Assembly: GCA_049511415.1 (NCBI GenBank)
Contig: JBEKYC010000006.1
Location: 1 to 64,000 of the forward strand
Source of the DNA: Bog-159 sp049511415
GTDB lineage: Bacteria > Acidobacteriota > Terriglobia > Bryobacterales > Bryobacteraceae
DNA length: 64,000 nt
Reading direction: 5' to 3'
This document shows, one piece after another, positions 1-10,311 of the stretch (positions are counted from its first letter, which is position 1; each line of letters opens with the position of its first letter). A model generated the notes under the pieces. It saw nothing but the letters and a program-made list of their open reading frames with translations. It was not told where the DNA came from and ran no database searches. The position numbers and the translations under genes are program-made.

Positions 1-2214
<2,214 letters not shown>

Positions 2215-2300
2215 GTGAACGGGATCAGATGGCGGTCTGATGGCCGCCCCAGGCTAGTGTGTCGTGCGTCCGAAATCGTGACGACTGTCATTTCGAGCCA

Positions 2301-2380
2301 ACCGCTTGCTGACGCGCGCGGCTCGGAAATCTTCGGTGCATTTGCAGGGGTTTACCGAGCCGCGACCGTTAGGGAGCAGT
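2301..2380. repeat. Imperfect inverted repeat between convergent genes (REP-like hairpin)
   Basis: Arms 2301-2326 and 2355-2380 are inverted copies matching at about 20 of 26 positions, with a perfect 10-base core (CGCGGCTCGG at 2317-2326, CCGAGCCGCG at 2355-2364) and a 28-base loop. It lies in the 217-base gap between the converging metalloprotease and HDAC-like genes, where a bidirectional terminator or a dispersed REP element would be expected. There is no long T-run next to it, so intrinsic termination is not clear. Confidence 0.6.
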
Positions 2381-2431
2381 CTTCCCGGCGCGTGGGATAA
2401 TCGGGCATTCTGTATGACGCACTACACTAGC

Positions 2432-3382
2432 CTACCCCACCACATTAGGGGCCGGCCAGCCGGTCTTCTCCAGCACCTCTTTGGCGACATGCGCGGTATT
2501 GAGGTGAATCGTCACCGTGTCATTTGTGTTTACCGCGTAGCCACCGGCCAGAACGATCGCCACGGGAATGTGGCTGTGGAGCGCCGTCCAGAGGATCAGC
2601 CGATCGCGCTCGCGCAGCCCTTCGAAACTGAGCGAGAGCCCGCCGAGTTGATCCTCGCAGTACGGGTCGGCGCCGGCGACGAAGATCAGCAACTCGGGAT
2701 GAAAAAGGCTCAGCGCGGTGCGATATCCGTTGCCCAGCCGATGCAGATACTCCTCATCGCCGACACCATCCGGCAGGTTGATGTCCAGGCTGGAAGGCGG
2801 CTTTTCGGTCGGATAGTTATTGAACTGATGGATGGACAGCGTGAACACCGAGGAGTCGCCGGCGAAGATATGCGCCGTACCGTTGCCGTGGTGCACATCG
2901 CAATCGACCACCATGGCGCGTCGGATGCGGCCGGCGCGCTGCAGGCTGCGGATGCCTACCGCTATATCGTTGATGGCGCAGAAACCCTCGCCATGGGCCG
3001 CGAAAGCATGATGAAATCCGCCGCCCAAGTTAAATCCGATTCCTTGTTCCAGCGCCAGACGGCTGGCTAACATGGTGCCGCCCGCAGCCAGCCAACAGGC
3101 CGTCACCAACTCGGGACTATAAGGCACTTCGAGCTGCATGATTTCGTGATAACTGAGCGTTCCGGTCTGCAGGCGGCGTACCCAGCCGGCCTCATGCACG
3201 GCCAGTATATCGGCATCCGTGGCCGGTTCCGGCCGCACGAAGTCCTGCTCAAGGGCAAATCGCTCGCGTAACAGGCGGTCGCGAACATAACGGTATTTCT
3301 GGGACGGGAACACATGGTCTCCCAACCGCAGATCGTAGCCCTCGTGATAGACGAGGTGGTAGGGAAGCATAGTGGCCGTCAT
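2432..3382 (-). CDS. Histone deacetylase family protein (acetylpolyamine/acetoin-utilization type deacetylase)
   Basis: A 316-residue protein of the arginase/deacetylase superfamily, zinc-dependent amidohydrolases that remove acetyl groups from lysines, polyamines or other amines. Visible family motifs in order: the paired histidines in GGGFHHAFAAHGEGFCAIND, the metal-binding DCDVHHGNGT, the second metal aspartate in GADPYCEDQLGG, and a late AGGY carrying the expected catalytic tyrosine. Length and motif order fit a single full-length bacterial HDAC-like domain with no signal peptide, so it is cytoplasmic. Its ATG overlaps the TGA of the upstream ridA-like gene by one base (TGATG), implying translational coupling. 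Met5 is an alternative start. Substrate cannot be told from sequence. Confidence 0.9.
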   Translation of the reverse strand: MTATMLPYHLVYHEGYDLRLGDHVFPSQKYRYVRDRLLRERFALEQDFVRPEPATDADILAVHEAGWVRRLQTGTLSYHEIMQLEVPYSPELVTACWLAAGGTMLASRLALEQGIGFNLGGGFHHAFAAHGEGFCAINDIAVGIRSLQRAGRIRRAMVVDCDVHHGNGTAHIFAGDSSVFTLSIHQFNNYPTEKPPSSLDINLPDGVGDEEYLHRLGNGYRTALSLFHPELLIFVAGADPYCEDQLGGLSLSFEGLRERDRLILWTALHSHIPVAIVLAGGYAVNTNDTVTIHLNTAHVAKEVLEKTGWPAPNVVG

Positions 3383-3828
3383 CAGATATAGGCGATGACG
3401 TCCATTTCAACCAGTGAATCACCCGGGATACCGCCCGCTGCGGCGATGGTCGTGCGCACGGGCGGATTTTCGCCAAATCGACCCTGAAAAACCTCGTTCA
3501 TACCCTTGTAATCCCGGAGATCGTTCAGGAAAACGCTACATTTGAGCACTTTGTCCATGGACGAGCCGGCATTTTCCAGTTCCTTTTGAATTTCGTCCAG
3601 CACATGGGCGGTATGGGCCTCGATGTCGCCCGGAAAATGCGCGCCTTTGCCGGCGATAAAAAGAAGATTCCCATAGGATACGGCGTCGTTGAACAGCGGT
3701 GTCCTTTTGGGTTTTTCGCCTCGGTGATAGACTTTTTTCTCAGGTCCGGTTTGGGCCTTTGCGGCGCCGCCCGCGGCAGCGGCCAAGGCGCCGCCGCGAA
3801 TGAATGCGCGCCGGTTTGTCGCTTTCAT
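3382..3828 (-). CDS. RidA/YjgF family protein with Tat-type signal peptide
   Basis: 148 residues. The N-terminus NRRAFIRGGALAAAAGG followed by AKAQ looks like a twin-arginine signal peptide with a cleavage site near residue 26, unusual for RidA proteins, which are normally cytosolic enamine/imine deaminases. The rest is a RidA fold: GNLLFIAGKG, the helix AHVLDEIQKELENAG, SVFLNDLRDYKGMN, the conserved arginine in PPVRTTI and the acidic residue in VEMDVIAYI. A good Shine-Dalgarno (GGAG, five bases before ATG) supports this start. It is the first gene of a two-gene unit with the downstream deacetylase; exporting one partner and keeping the other inside argues against a single shared substrate pool. 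Export is inferred only from the signal. Confidence 0.88.
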   Translation of the reverse strand: MKATNRRAFIRGGALAAAAGGAAKAQTGPEKKVYHRGEKPKRTPLFNDAVSYGNLLFIAGKGAHFPGDIEAHTAHVLDEIQKELENAGSSMDKVLKCSVFLNDLRDYKGMNEVFQGRFGENPPVRTTIAAAGGIPGDSLVEMDVIAYI

Positions 3829-3989
3829 AATTCTCCAGTCACAATTCGAAGAGTAACCTCGTTGATTTCACAAGGCTAGCGATGAGTATAACTTAGGGTG
3901 CAAGGGAGGGGCTAGCAGGGAAGGGTACCCGGAAGCCCCATGGCTAAACTGTGGGCAGTGGTGAGTAGTGGAGACATCCTTTTCTGTGT

Positions 3990-4020
3990 CCCGGGCTCGT
4001 CCTGAGCCCGGGTTTTCTTC
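3990..4020 (+). terminator. Terminator-like hairpin in the leader just before a ribosome-binding site
   Basis: A perfect 9-base stem CCCGGGCTC (3990-3998) and GAGCCCGGG (4004-4012) with a five-base loop is followed by TTTTCTTCC. The Shine-Dalgarno GGAGG begins only two bases after that tract (4022-4026) and the ATG is at 4031. The position fits an attenuator or translation-controlling leader hairpin rather than the end of an upstream gene, because no + strand gene precedes it. Confidence 0.55.
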
Positions 4021-4030
4021 CGGAGGTGAA

Positions 4031-5329
4031 ATGTTGGCTCATAAACTGGCGTTGGTAATGTTAGTGGTGTGTCTGGCCGCCTCGCTGACGGCTGGTCCCA
4101 TTCTGACCACCATCCAGGACACAATCTACAATGCGGACGGCACGCTGTACAACGGGTTCGCCGTCATCACATGGACGCCGTTCCAAGCGGGCGATACGAC
4201 CCAGATTGCCACGCAGCAGGTGACTGTAAACATACCGGGCGGCAATCTGATGGTGCAACTGGTGCCCACCACCAATGCCACCCCGGCGGGGTATTACACG
4301 GTCACCTTTACCAGCTCCGGAAACGACCAGTTCGTGGAGGCCTGGGCAGTTCCGCCAGCCACTAAAGCGCTTCGGGTGCAGGACGTGTTGATATCGCCGG
4401 CATCTTCACCGTCGTCGCTGATTACGGGTAGCTCACCCATTCCCGAGTCAAACGTCATCGGACTGCTCGCGGATCTAGCGGCGCGTCCGTTGGAAGGGTC
4501 CGCATACGCCACCGGACGGGTAGCCATCATCGATTCCACGGGCGCGCTGGACGCCATCAGCGGGAATGTGTCGGACTGCGTGCATGTAGACGGTTCCTCG
4601 GGACCATGCGGCACGGCTGGGTCGGGTAGTGCCGGGCCAAACTTTACCGACTCGGAAGCGCCGGCGGGGTTGGTAAACGGATCGAACGGCAGCTTCACGG
4701 TAAGCGCGGCCCCTACGCCGGCGTCCAGCCTGGCGCTGTATCGCAACGGTATCTTGCAGAAGGCCGGGTTCGACTACACGCTCTCCGGCAATACGATCCA
4801 GTTTCTGACACCCTCCACTCCGCAGCCAGGCGACACGCTGCTGGCTTCCTATCGCGTGACTCCCACTGGAACACCGCAGGGACCACCGGCGCCGCAAATA
4901 CTCTGCGCCGCCATGGGAACCGCAACATCTTCCACCACCCTGAGTAATCTGGGCACGTGCACGATTCCAGCCGGCACGCTGGCGCCGGGAGATCGCGTCA
5001 AAATCAGTTTCGATTTCTCTCACGAAGGCACTCTGACCGCCTTCACCTTTGGCGTGAACTGGGGCAACACCTTGCTGGTGCGACGGACCGGAGCGGTCAG
5101 CGACGAGTTGATTTCCGGTTGGGCCGAGGCCGGCGCCAACACGCCGGCTTGCCAGCTATCCGTGCAAAGTTGGGGCACCGTTCTGAGTCTAGCCGCCGGA
5201 GTGCTGAATGCCTATGACTCGCTCTCGTATCCGTTAGTGCTGGCCTTTCAAGGTCAAATGGCGGCTACGACCACGGATACCGTTACGCTGCGGAATTTTA
5301 GCGTAATCCGCAATCCCGCGACGCAGTAA
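4031..5329 (+). CDS. Secreted protein of unknown function with tail-fibre-like receptor/adhesion module
   Basis: 432 residues from the ATG at 4031, chosen because GGAGGTGAA lies directly upstream and the protein then begins with a clean signal peptide (MLAHKLALVMLVVCLAASLTAG). An in-frame start 21 codons earlier would run through the leader hairpin. The mature part starts with a beta-sandwich-like segment (TIQDTIYNADGTLYNGFAVITW), then a Ser/Pro-rich linker. A module SFTVSAAPTPASSLALYRNG followed by DYTLSGNTIQF and PGDTLLASYRV resembles segments common in phage structural proteins and acidobacterial secreted proteins. The C-terminal ~150 residues are Thr/Ser-rich beta strands. No catalytic motif is seen. 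Probably a surface or matrix protein; function not recognised. Confidence 0.75.
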   Translation: MLAHKLALVMLVVCLAASLTAGPILTTIQDTIYNADGTLYNGFAVITWTPFQAGDTTQIATQQVTVNIPGGNLMVQLVPTTNATPAGYYTVTFTSSGNDQFVEAWAVPPATKALRVQDVLISPASSPSSLITGSSPIPESNVIGLLADLAARPLEGSAYATGRVAIIDSTGALDAISGNVSDCVHVDGSSGPCGTAGSGSAGPNFTDSEAPAGLVNGSNGSFTVSAAPTPASSLALYRNGILQKAGFDYTLSGNTIQFLTPSTPQPGDTLLASYRVTPTGTPQGPPAPQILCAAMGTATSSTTLSNLGTCTIPAGTLAPGDRVKISFDFSHEGTLTAFTFGVNWGNTLLVRRTGAVSDELISGWAEAGANTPACQLSVQSWGTVLSLAAGVLNAYDSLSYPLVLAFQGQMAATTTDTVTLRNFSVIRNPATQ

Positions 5330-5417
5330 GCAATTCCGGCCTGGCTCGCCTAACCGCACGAAAGCTGGAGCCCGTCCCCCGCAGGCATCCCAAATGTAAT
5401 ATCATGCCTGTTTATCC

Positions 5418-6758
5418 ATGAAACCAATCGCCACGATGCTGCTGGCCGCGGCATCTTTAGCATTCGCCCAAGCGCCCGGCCCCATTGCGCTTCGCGGCGC
5501 TCGCGTCGTTACCGTTAGCGGTCCGGTGCTGGAGAAGGGCACCGTGCTCCTGCGCAATGGCCTCATCGAGGCCGTCGGCGAAACCGTCGATATACCAAAG
5601 GACGTATGGGTCATCGATGGCCAAGGCGTCACGATCTATCCCGGCCTGATCGATGCCCTGAGCACGGTCGGCCTGCCGGAAACTCCAGCGCAACCTGCCA
5701 CGGCCCGCGCCGAAACTCCCACCCCAGCCAGAATCGCCGCGCCGGAAGCTTCCATGCCGGTGGCGCAGGGTCCGGAATTCCGTCCGTTCACCACTACATG
5801 GGTGCGCGCGGCGGATCTGGTGAATCCTTCCGATCGCCGCATCGAAGAGACCCGCAGTGCCGGTTTCACCTCTGTAGTTACTTTCCCGTCGACCGGCATC
5901 TTCGCAGGTGAAGGCGCTTTCCTCAATTTATCGGGCGAAAAACAAGGCCGCATGGTGGTGGCTTCTCCCGTGGGGCAGTACGTAACCCTGGCCTCGCATG
6001 GCTTCGGCACATATCCTGGCTCGCTCATGGGCGTGATTGCGTACATCCGCCAGGTATCCTTCGATGCCGATCACTACAAGCTCGAGCTGCAGGCCTACGC
6101 CAGCCATCCGGCGGGCCAGAAGCGTCCTAATTATGATCGTGCGGTGGAAGGTTTGCTCGAATCGCCGCGCCTTTTTTTGCCTGCCGACGATGCCAAGCAA
6201 CTGGACCGCATGCTGCGCTTCGCAGCCGAATTGAAGCGGCCGTCCGTATTGTATGGCGGACATGAATCTTACAAAGTCGCGGATCTGGTGGCGAAGTCCT
6301 CAACTCCGCTACTCATCAATCTGAAGTGGCCCGAGAAATCTAAAGACGCGGACCCAGATGAAGAGGAGAGTTACCGCACCCTGGAACTGCGGGACCGCGC
6401 GCCAACTTCTCCCGCCGCTCTGGAAAAGGCCGGGGCCCGATTTGCCTTCTACTCCGGCGGCACGGCCAGCAAGGATCTGCGGAAGGCTGTAAAACGGGCT
6501 ATAGACGCGGGCCTCACGGAGGCCGCCGCGGTTCGGGCGCTCACCCTGAGCGCCGCGGAAATCTACGGCGTGGCCGACCGCGTGGGATCCATTGAGGCCG
6601 GCAAGATCGCCAATCTGGTGGTTGTCAAAGGTAACCTGTTCGACGAGAAAGCCAAGATCGAGTATGTATTCATCGATGGCGTGAAATACGAACCCGTGCC
6701 GGAGGAGACGCCCTCGGGCGACCGGCCGGGCCGTCCCACGCCGGGAGGTGTGGAATGA
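5418..6758 (+). CDS. Secreted amidohydrolase-fold protein, metal ligands missing (first of three)
   Basis: 446 residues with a signal peptide (cleavage after about residue 18, AFAQA). It has the small beta domain of the amidohydrolase superfamily (ALRGARVVTVSGPVLEKGTVLLRNGLIEAVGE) and the C-terminal return domain (GSIEAGKIANLVVVKGNLFDE). Where active members read PGLIDxHxH, this one reads YPGLIDALSTVGLPE, so both N-terminal metal-binding histidines are absent. The central region lacks the usual barrel histidines and is shorter. The stop overlaps the ATG of the next gene by four bases (ATGA), so it is translated with two further amidohydrolases. Most likely a non-catalytic partner or binding subunit; loss of activity is inferred from motif loss only. 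Confidence 0.88.
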   Translation: MKPIATMLLAAASLAFAQAPGPIALRGARVVTVSGPVLEKGTVLLRNGLIEAVGETVDIPKDVWVIDGQGVTIYPGLIDALSTVGLPETPAQPATARAETPTPARIAAPEASMPVAQGPEFRPFTTTWVRAADLVNPSDRRIEETRSAGFTSVVTFPSTGIFAGEGAFLNLSGEKQGRMVVASPVGQYVTLASHGFGTYPGSLMGVIAYIRQVSFDADHYKLELQAYASHPAGQKRPNYDRAVEGLLESPRLFLPADDAKQLDRMLRFAAELKRPSVLYGGHESYKVADLVAKSSTPLLINLKWPEKSKDADPDEEESYRTLELRDRAPTSPAALEKAGARFAFYSGGTASKDLRKAVKRAIDAGLTEAAAVRALTLSAAEIYGVADRVGSIEAGKIANLVVVKGNLFDEKAKIEYVFIDGVKYEPVPEETPSGDRPGRPTPGGVE

Positions 6759-8119
6759 AACACCTGACCCTGTTCCTGCTGGCATTGCCTCTGGCGGCAG
6801 CGGAGACCACCGTGATCCGCAACGCGACGGTCCTCACCGTGACCAAGGGCACGTTTCAGGGATCCATCCTGATTCGTGACGGCAAGATCGTGGAGGCCGG
6901 CGAAAAGGTGTTGGTCCCCGACGGCGCGCGCGTGATCGATGCCGCCGGCGAATATGTGATGCCGGGCATCATCGACTGCCATTCGCACATCGCCGCCGAT
7001 AGCATCAACGAAGGCGCGGTCGCGGTATCCTCCATGGTCGGCATCGAAGACGTGATCAACCCAGACGATCCGGATATCTACCGCGCGCTGGCGGGCGGTG
7101 TCACGACGGCAAATGTTCTGCACGGCAGCGCCAATCCGATCGGCGGCAAATGCCAGGTGATGAAGATGCGCTGGGGAAAGGACGCCGAGAGCTTGAAGTT
7201 CGAAGGCGCCATGCCCGGCATCAAGTTCGCACTGGGCGAAAACGTCAAGCGTTCCGGATCGGCCGGCAATGGCTTCGGCGCCAGCCCCGGGCTGCGTTAT
7301 CCCGCCACCCGCATGGGTGTGGAGGACGTGATCCGCGAGGCGCTTACCGAAGCGAAGGCATACCAGAAGGAATGGCAGGATTACCAGGCTAAGGTGGACC
7401 GGCACGAACAGGCCATCCCACCCCGTCGCGACTTGAAATTGGAACCGCTGGTGGAAGTTCTGGAAGGCAAACGCTATGTGCACGCACACTGCTATCGCGC
7501 GGATGAAATCCTGATGCTGCTGCACGTGGCGGATGATTTCGGATTCAAGATCCGTACCTTGCAGCACGTCCTGGAAGGATATAAAGTCGCGGCGGAGATC
7601 GCTGCGCACGGCGCCGGCGCTTCCACGTTCAGCGACTGGTGGGCATATAAGGCTGAAGCCTACGACGCCATTCCGTTTAACGCTGCGCTGATGACCCGCA
7701 AAGGCGTGTTGGTCTCGCTCAATTCGGACTCGGCGGAACTCATGCGGCACCTCAATACCGAGGCGGCCAAGGCCATGAAGTACGGCGGCGTGGATGAGAC
7801 CGAAGCGCTTTCCATGATTACCATCAACCCGGCCAAACAATTGGGCATCGAAAAACGTGTGGGATCCATTGAACCCGGCAAAGACGCCGATCTGACTGTC
7901 TTCGATAAGCATCCGCTATCGAACTATGCCAAGGTGGACAAGGTATTCATCGACGGCCAGCTTTACTTCGATCGTGCCAAGGATCTGGAGGAACGCACCG
8001 GGAAGGAAGCGCGTAAGAAAGCGCTATTGGACAAGTTCAAGGCACAGGAAAAAAAGGAAAGAAAGAGACCCGAACCGGCTGACACGAAGAAATCCGAGGA
8101 ACCGGGAGGTGCGCTGTGA
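6755..8119 (+). CDS. Secreted amidohydrolase, metal site intact (second of three)
   Basis: 454 residues with signal peptide (MKHLTLFLLALPLAAAE). Unlike its two neighbours it keeps the superfamily metal motif PGIIDCHSHIAAD, later histidines in YVHAHCYRADEILML and TLQHVLEGY, and an aspartate in VSLNSDSAELMRHL that fits the last barrel-strand ligand. The C-terminus has the typical GSIEPGKDADLTVFDKHPLSN, then a Lys/Glu-rich tail. The family includes imidazolonepropionase-like and peptidase-like amidohydrolases; the substrate cannot be named. Four-base ATGA overlaps on both sides place it as the likely catalytic centre of a three-gene translationally coupled set. Confidence 0.92.
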   Translation: MKHLTLFLLALPLAAAETTVIRNATVLTVTKGTFQGSILIRDGKIVEAGEKVLVPDGARVIDAAGEYVMPGIIDCHSHIAADSINEGAVAVSSMVGIEDVINPDDPDIYRALAGGVTTANVLHGSANPIGGKCQVMKMRWGKDAESLKFEGAMPGIKFALGENVKRSGSAGNGFGASPGLRYPATRMGVEDVIREALTEAKAYQKEWQDYQAKVDRHEQAIPPRRDLKLEPLVEVLEGKRYVHAHCYRADEILMLLHVADDFGFKIRTLQHVLEGYKVAAEIAAHGAGASTFSDWWAYKAEAYDAIPFNAALMTRKGVLVSLNSDSAELMRHLNTEAAKAMKYGGVDETEALSMITINPAKQLGIEKRVGSIEPGKDADLTVFDKHPLSNYAKVDKVFIDGQLYFDRAKDLEERTGKEARKKALLDKFKAQEKKERKRPEPADTKKSEEPGGAL

Positions 8120-9396
8120 AGACTGGTCTGACAATCCTGACCGCGTTGGTGTGTCTGCAACCCGCCGCCGCGGAAACCATCCTGCTGCACGGCGCGACGG
8201 TACACACCGTTTCCGGACCCGACATACCGAATGGCGCTGTGTTAGTGCGCGACGGTAAGATCGCCGAAGTGGGCACGCATATCGTTCCCCCCAAAGGCAC
8301 GCGGTTGATCGACTTAAAGGGATTGCACATTTATCCGGGCATGATCGACTCGGCCACCGAAATCGGCTTGACCGAGATCGAAGCCGTGCGGGAAATGAAT
8401 GATATTACCGACCTGGGTCTGTTCAAGCCGCAGTTGCGCGCCGCCACCGCCGTGAATCCGGCCAGTGAACATATTCCTGTAACTCGCGCCAATGGTATTA
8501 CAAGCGTAATCACCAGCCCGGGCGGCGGCATCATCGCGGGTCAAAGTGTGCTCCTGCGCCTCAATGGTTGGACCATGTCGGACATGGCAGTGCGGGCGCC
8601 GGCGGCTATGCGCCTGGAGTACCCGCACATTCAAGCGCGCGGACGGTTTGGGGGCGGGGAAGGGCCGGGACGCGGCGGCTCGGCATACGCCGATGCAAAG
8701 AAAAGATACGAACAACAGATCCGGGAACTGAACGATTTCATGGAATCAGCCCGACGGTACCGGCAGGCTAAGGGCGTCGGAGGACCAGATTTCGCCACTG
8801 ATTTGAAACTGGAAGCCATGCTTCCGGTATTGGATGGCAAACTGCCCATGCTAATCCGTGCAGAGAAGGAAAAGACCATCAAAGAAGCCATCGCCTTTGC
8901 GGACAAGCAGAAGATCCACATGATCCTGGAGCGGGGCGTGGAAGCCTGGAAGGTGACGGCTGAACTGAAGTCCCACAGTATTCCAGTCATACTGCCGCCC
9001 ACCTTGCGCTTGCCGGACGAAGCGGACGATCCTTATGATAAGCCATTCAGCATTCCGGGCGAGTTATCTAAGGCCGGCGTTAAGTTCGCGTTCGCCACTT
9101 TCGGACCCGGCTCCGAGGATAATCCGCGTAATTTGCCCTATCAGGCAGCGGCGGCGGTAGGCTTCGGGCTGCCGCAAGAAGAAGCATTGAAGGCCGTCAC
9201 CTTATATCCCGCGCAAATATGGGGCGCGGGCGATGAACTGGGATCGATTGAGAGGGGTAAATCGGCGGATTTCATCGTGACCGACGGAGATCCATTGGAA
9301 ACGCGCACCCAGATAAAGCAAGAATTCATTCAGGGTGTGTCAGTCGATCTGGAAAACAAACACCGCCGGTTGTACGAGAAGTATCTCGGCAGATAG
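8116..9396 (+). CDS. Secreted amidohydrolase-fold protein, metal ligands missing (third of three)
   Basis: 426 residues with signal peptide (MKTGLTILTALVCLQPAAAE). The N-terminal strand domain (ILLHGATVHTVSGPDIPNGA, VLVRDGKIAEVGTH) and C-terminal GSIERGKSADFIVTDGDP are clearly amidohydrolase-like. The metal motif reads YPGMIDSATEIGLTEIEAV, so the HxH is gone. A SPGGGIIAGQSVLLRLNGW segment resembles the first gene of the set, suggesting that genes one and three are closer to each other than to the middle one. The start overlaps the preceding stop by four bases. Likely a structural or binding partner, or an enzyme with unusual chemistry. Confidence 0.88.
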   Translation: MKTGLTILTALVCLQPAAAETILLHGATVHTVSGPDIPNGAVLVRDGKIAEVGTHIVPPKGTRLIDLKGLHIYPGMIDSATEIGLTEIEAVREMNDITDLGLFKPQLRAATAVNPASEHIPVTRANGITSVITSPGGGIIAGQSVLLRLNGWTMSDMAVRAPAAMRLEYPHIQARGRFGGGEGPGRGGSAYADAKKRYEQQIRELNDFMESARRYRQAKGVGGPDFATDLKLEAMLPVLDGKLPMLIRAEKEKTIKEAIAFADKQKIHMILERGVEAWKVTAELKSHSIPVILPPTLRLPDEADDPYDKPFSIPGELSKAGVKFAFATFGPGSEDNPRNLPYQAAAAVGFGLPQEEALKAVTLYPAQIWGAGDELGSIERGKSADFIVTDGDPLETRTQIKQEFIQGVSVDLENKHRRLYEKYLGR

Positions 9397-9428
9397 CGCG
9401 GCGCGTAGGCTGCGAGCTGCATGACTCC

Positions 9429-9866
9429 CTATGAGTCGCAAATAAGCGTCACCGGGCCGTCATTAATCAGGTGCACTTGCATGTGCGCCTGGAAAACGCC
9501 GGTTTCGACGATGGTGCCTGTCCCGCGGGCCAAATCCACGAAGTGCCGATAGAGCCGCGCTGCTTCCGTTGGACTCGCCGCTAAGTCAAAACTCGGCCGG
9601 CGGCCCTTCCGGCAGTCACCATACAAGGTGAACTGCGACACAACCAGCAGGCTACCCCCAACCTCTCGGACACTACGGTTCATCTTCCCGGTGTCGTCCG
9701 GGAATATCCTCAATCCTAGTACTTTTTCAACCAGGTACTCGGCATCCTTTTCGCAATCCGTCTTGCCGATTCCCAGGAGAACCAGTAAGCCTGGCCCGAT
9801 GGCACCGGTAATATTCGAGTCCACTTCAACACGGGCCTGCTTGACCCGCTGTATGACAATTCGCAT
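9429..9866 (-). CDS. dtd: D-aminoacyl-tRNA deacylase
   Basis: 145 residues from the ATG at 9866, chosen because MRIVIQRVKQARVEVD is the normal DTD N-terminus; the frame extends 15 codons further upstream. DTD removes D-amino acids (and glycine mischarged on tRNA-Ala) from tRNA in the cytoplasm. Signature motifs are SQFTLYGDCRKGRRPSF and the C-terminal NDGPVT, corresponding to the cross-subunit Gly-cisPro motif (usually NxGPVT). Length matches the family. It converges on the amidohydrolase operon and is divergent from the next gene, with a promoter-like sequence in between. Confidence 0.95.
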   Translation of the reverse strand: MRIVIQRVKQARVEVDSNITGAIGPGLLVLLGIGKTDCEKDAEYLVEKVLGLRIFPDDTGKMNRSVREVGGSLLVVSQFTLYGDCRKGRRPSFDLAASPTEAARLYRHFVDLARGTGTIVETGVFQAHMQVHLINDGPVTLICDS

Positions 9867-9928
9867 CGCGCCATCCGATATTCGAAGTTTGAAGAAAGTG
9901 CGAACCGGCATTATAGCCCGAATATTAG

Positions 9929-9957
9929 TTACAATTCCAAATCACGTATGTTATAGT
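9929..9957 (+). promoter_or_regulatory. Sigma-70-like promoter
   Basis: TTACAA (9929-9934) and TATAGT (9952-9957) are separated by exactly 17 bases. The predicted start would be near 9964, giving a short leader with a GGGAGA ribosome-binding site before the ATG at 9975. This is the best sigma-70-type match I noticed in the window. Confidence 0.55.
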
Positions 9958-9974
9958 GTCCGAGGGAGAAACCA

Positions 9975-10244
9975 ATGCCACGAGGTAAAGCAGCAGCAAC
10001 CACGGATCAAACGACCCTACAGATGGCTCTGGTAGGTTATGAAGTCGAGAAGCAGCGAATTGAAAGTAAGATACGCGAGATTCAAGCGCTATTAGGTGGA
10101 GCTAAACCGGCGTCCGGAGCGGCTAAGGCCGGCGCCGCGCCTAAAAAGCGGGTATTGAGCGCCGCCGCGCGCAAGCGAATTGCCGCCGCGCAGAGAAAGC
10201 GCTGGGCCGAGCACCGCAAGAATGTAGCCGCGGGCAAGGCTTGA
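9975..10244 (+). CDS. Small basic protein, possibly nucleic-acid binding
   Basis: 89 residues with three parts: a helical N-terminal half (LQMALVGYEVEKQRIESKIREIQALLGG), an Ala/Gly/Lys linker, and a strongly basic C-terminus (KKRVLSAAARKRIAAAQRKRWAEHRK). I remember proteins with this SAAARKRIA-AAQRKRW tail as frequent in acidobacterial genomes, annotated as hypothetical. The basic helix suggests binding to DNA or RNA, but no named domain is recognised. It has its own promoter-like sequence and a good ribosome-binding site (GAGGGAGAAACC before ATG). acpS follows after 67 bases. Confidence 0.8.
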   Translation: MPRGKAAATTDQTTLQMALVGYEVEKQRIESKIREIQALLGGAKPASGAAKAGAAPKKRVLSAAARKRIAAAQRKRWAEHRKNVAAGKA

Positions 10245-10267
10245 GGACATCTCGTTCTTATAGAACC

Positions 10268-10296
10268 GGGCCGGGCGATTAAGTAGTGACCGGCCC
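10268..10296 (+). other. Short hairpin between the small basic gene and acpS
   Basis: GGGCCGG (10268-10274) and CCGGCCC (10290-10296) form a seven-base stem with a 15-base loop, 15 bases before the acpS start codon. No T-run follows. It might shield the acpS ribosome-binding region or be chance in GC-rich DNA. Confidence 0.25.
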
Positions 10297-10311
10297 GAGA
10301 GTGGGGTTCAC

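Noticed and set aside
6563..7912. A 449-codon minus-strand frame across the amidohydrolase operon
   Set aside because: It crosses the junction of two well-supported + strand genes and has no recognisable domain or ribosome-binding site.
9397..9428. Possible terminator after the amidohydrolase operon
   Set aside because: Only short GC-rich partial inverted bases and no T-run could be seen.
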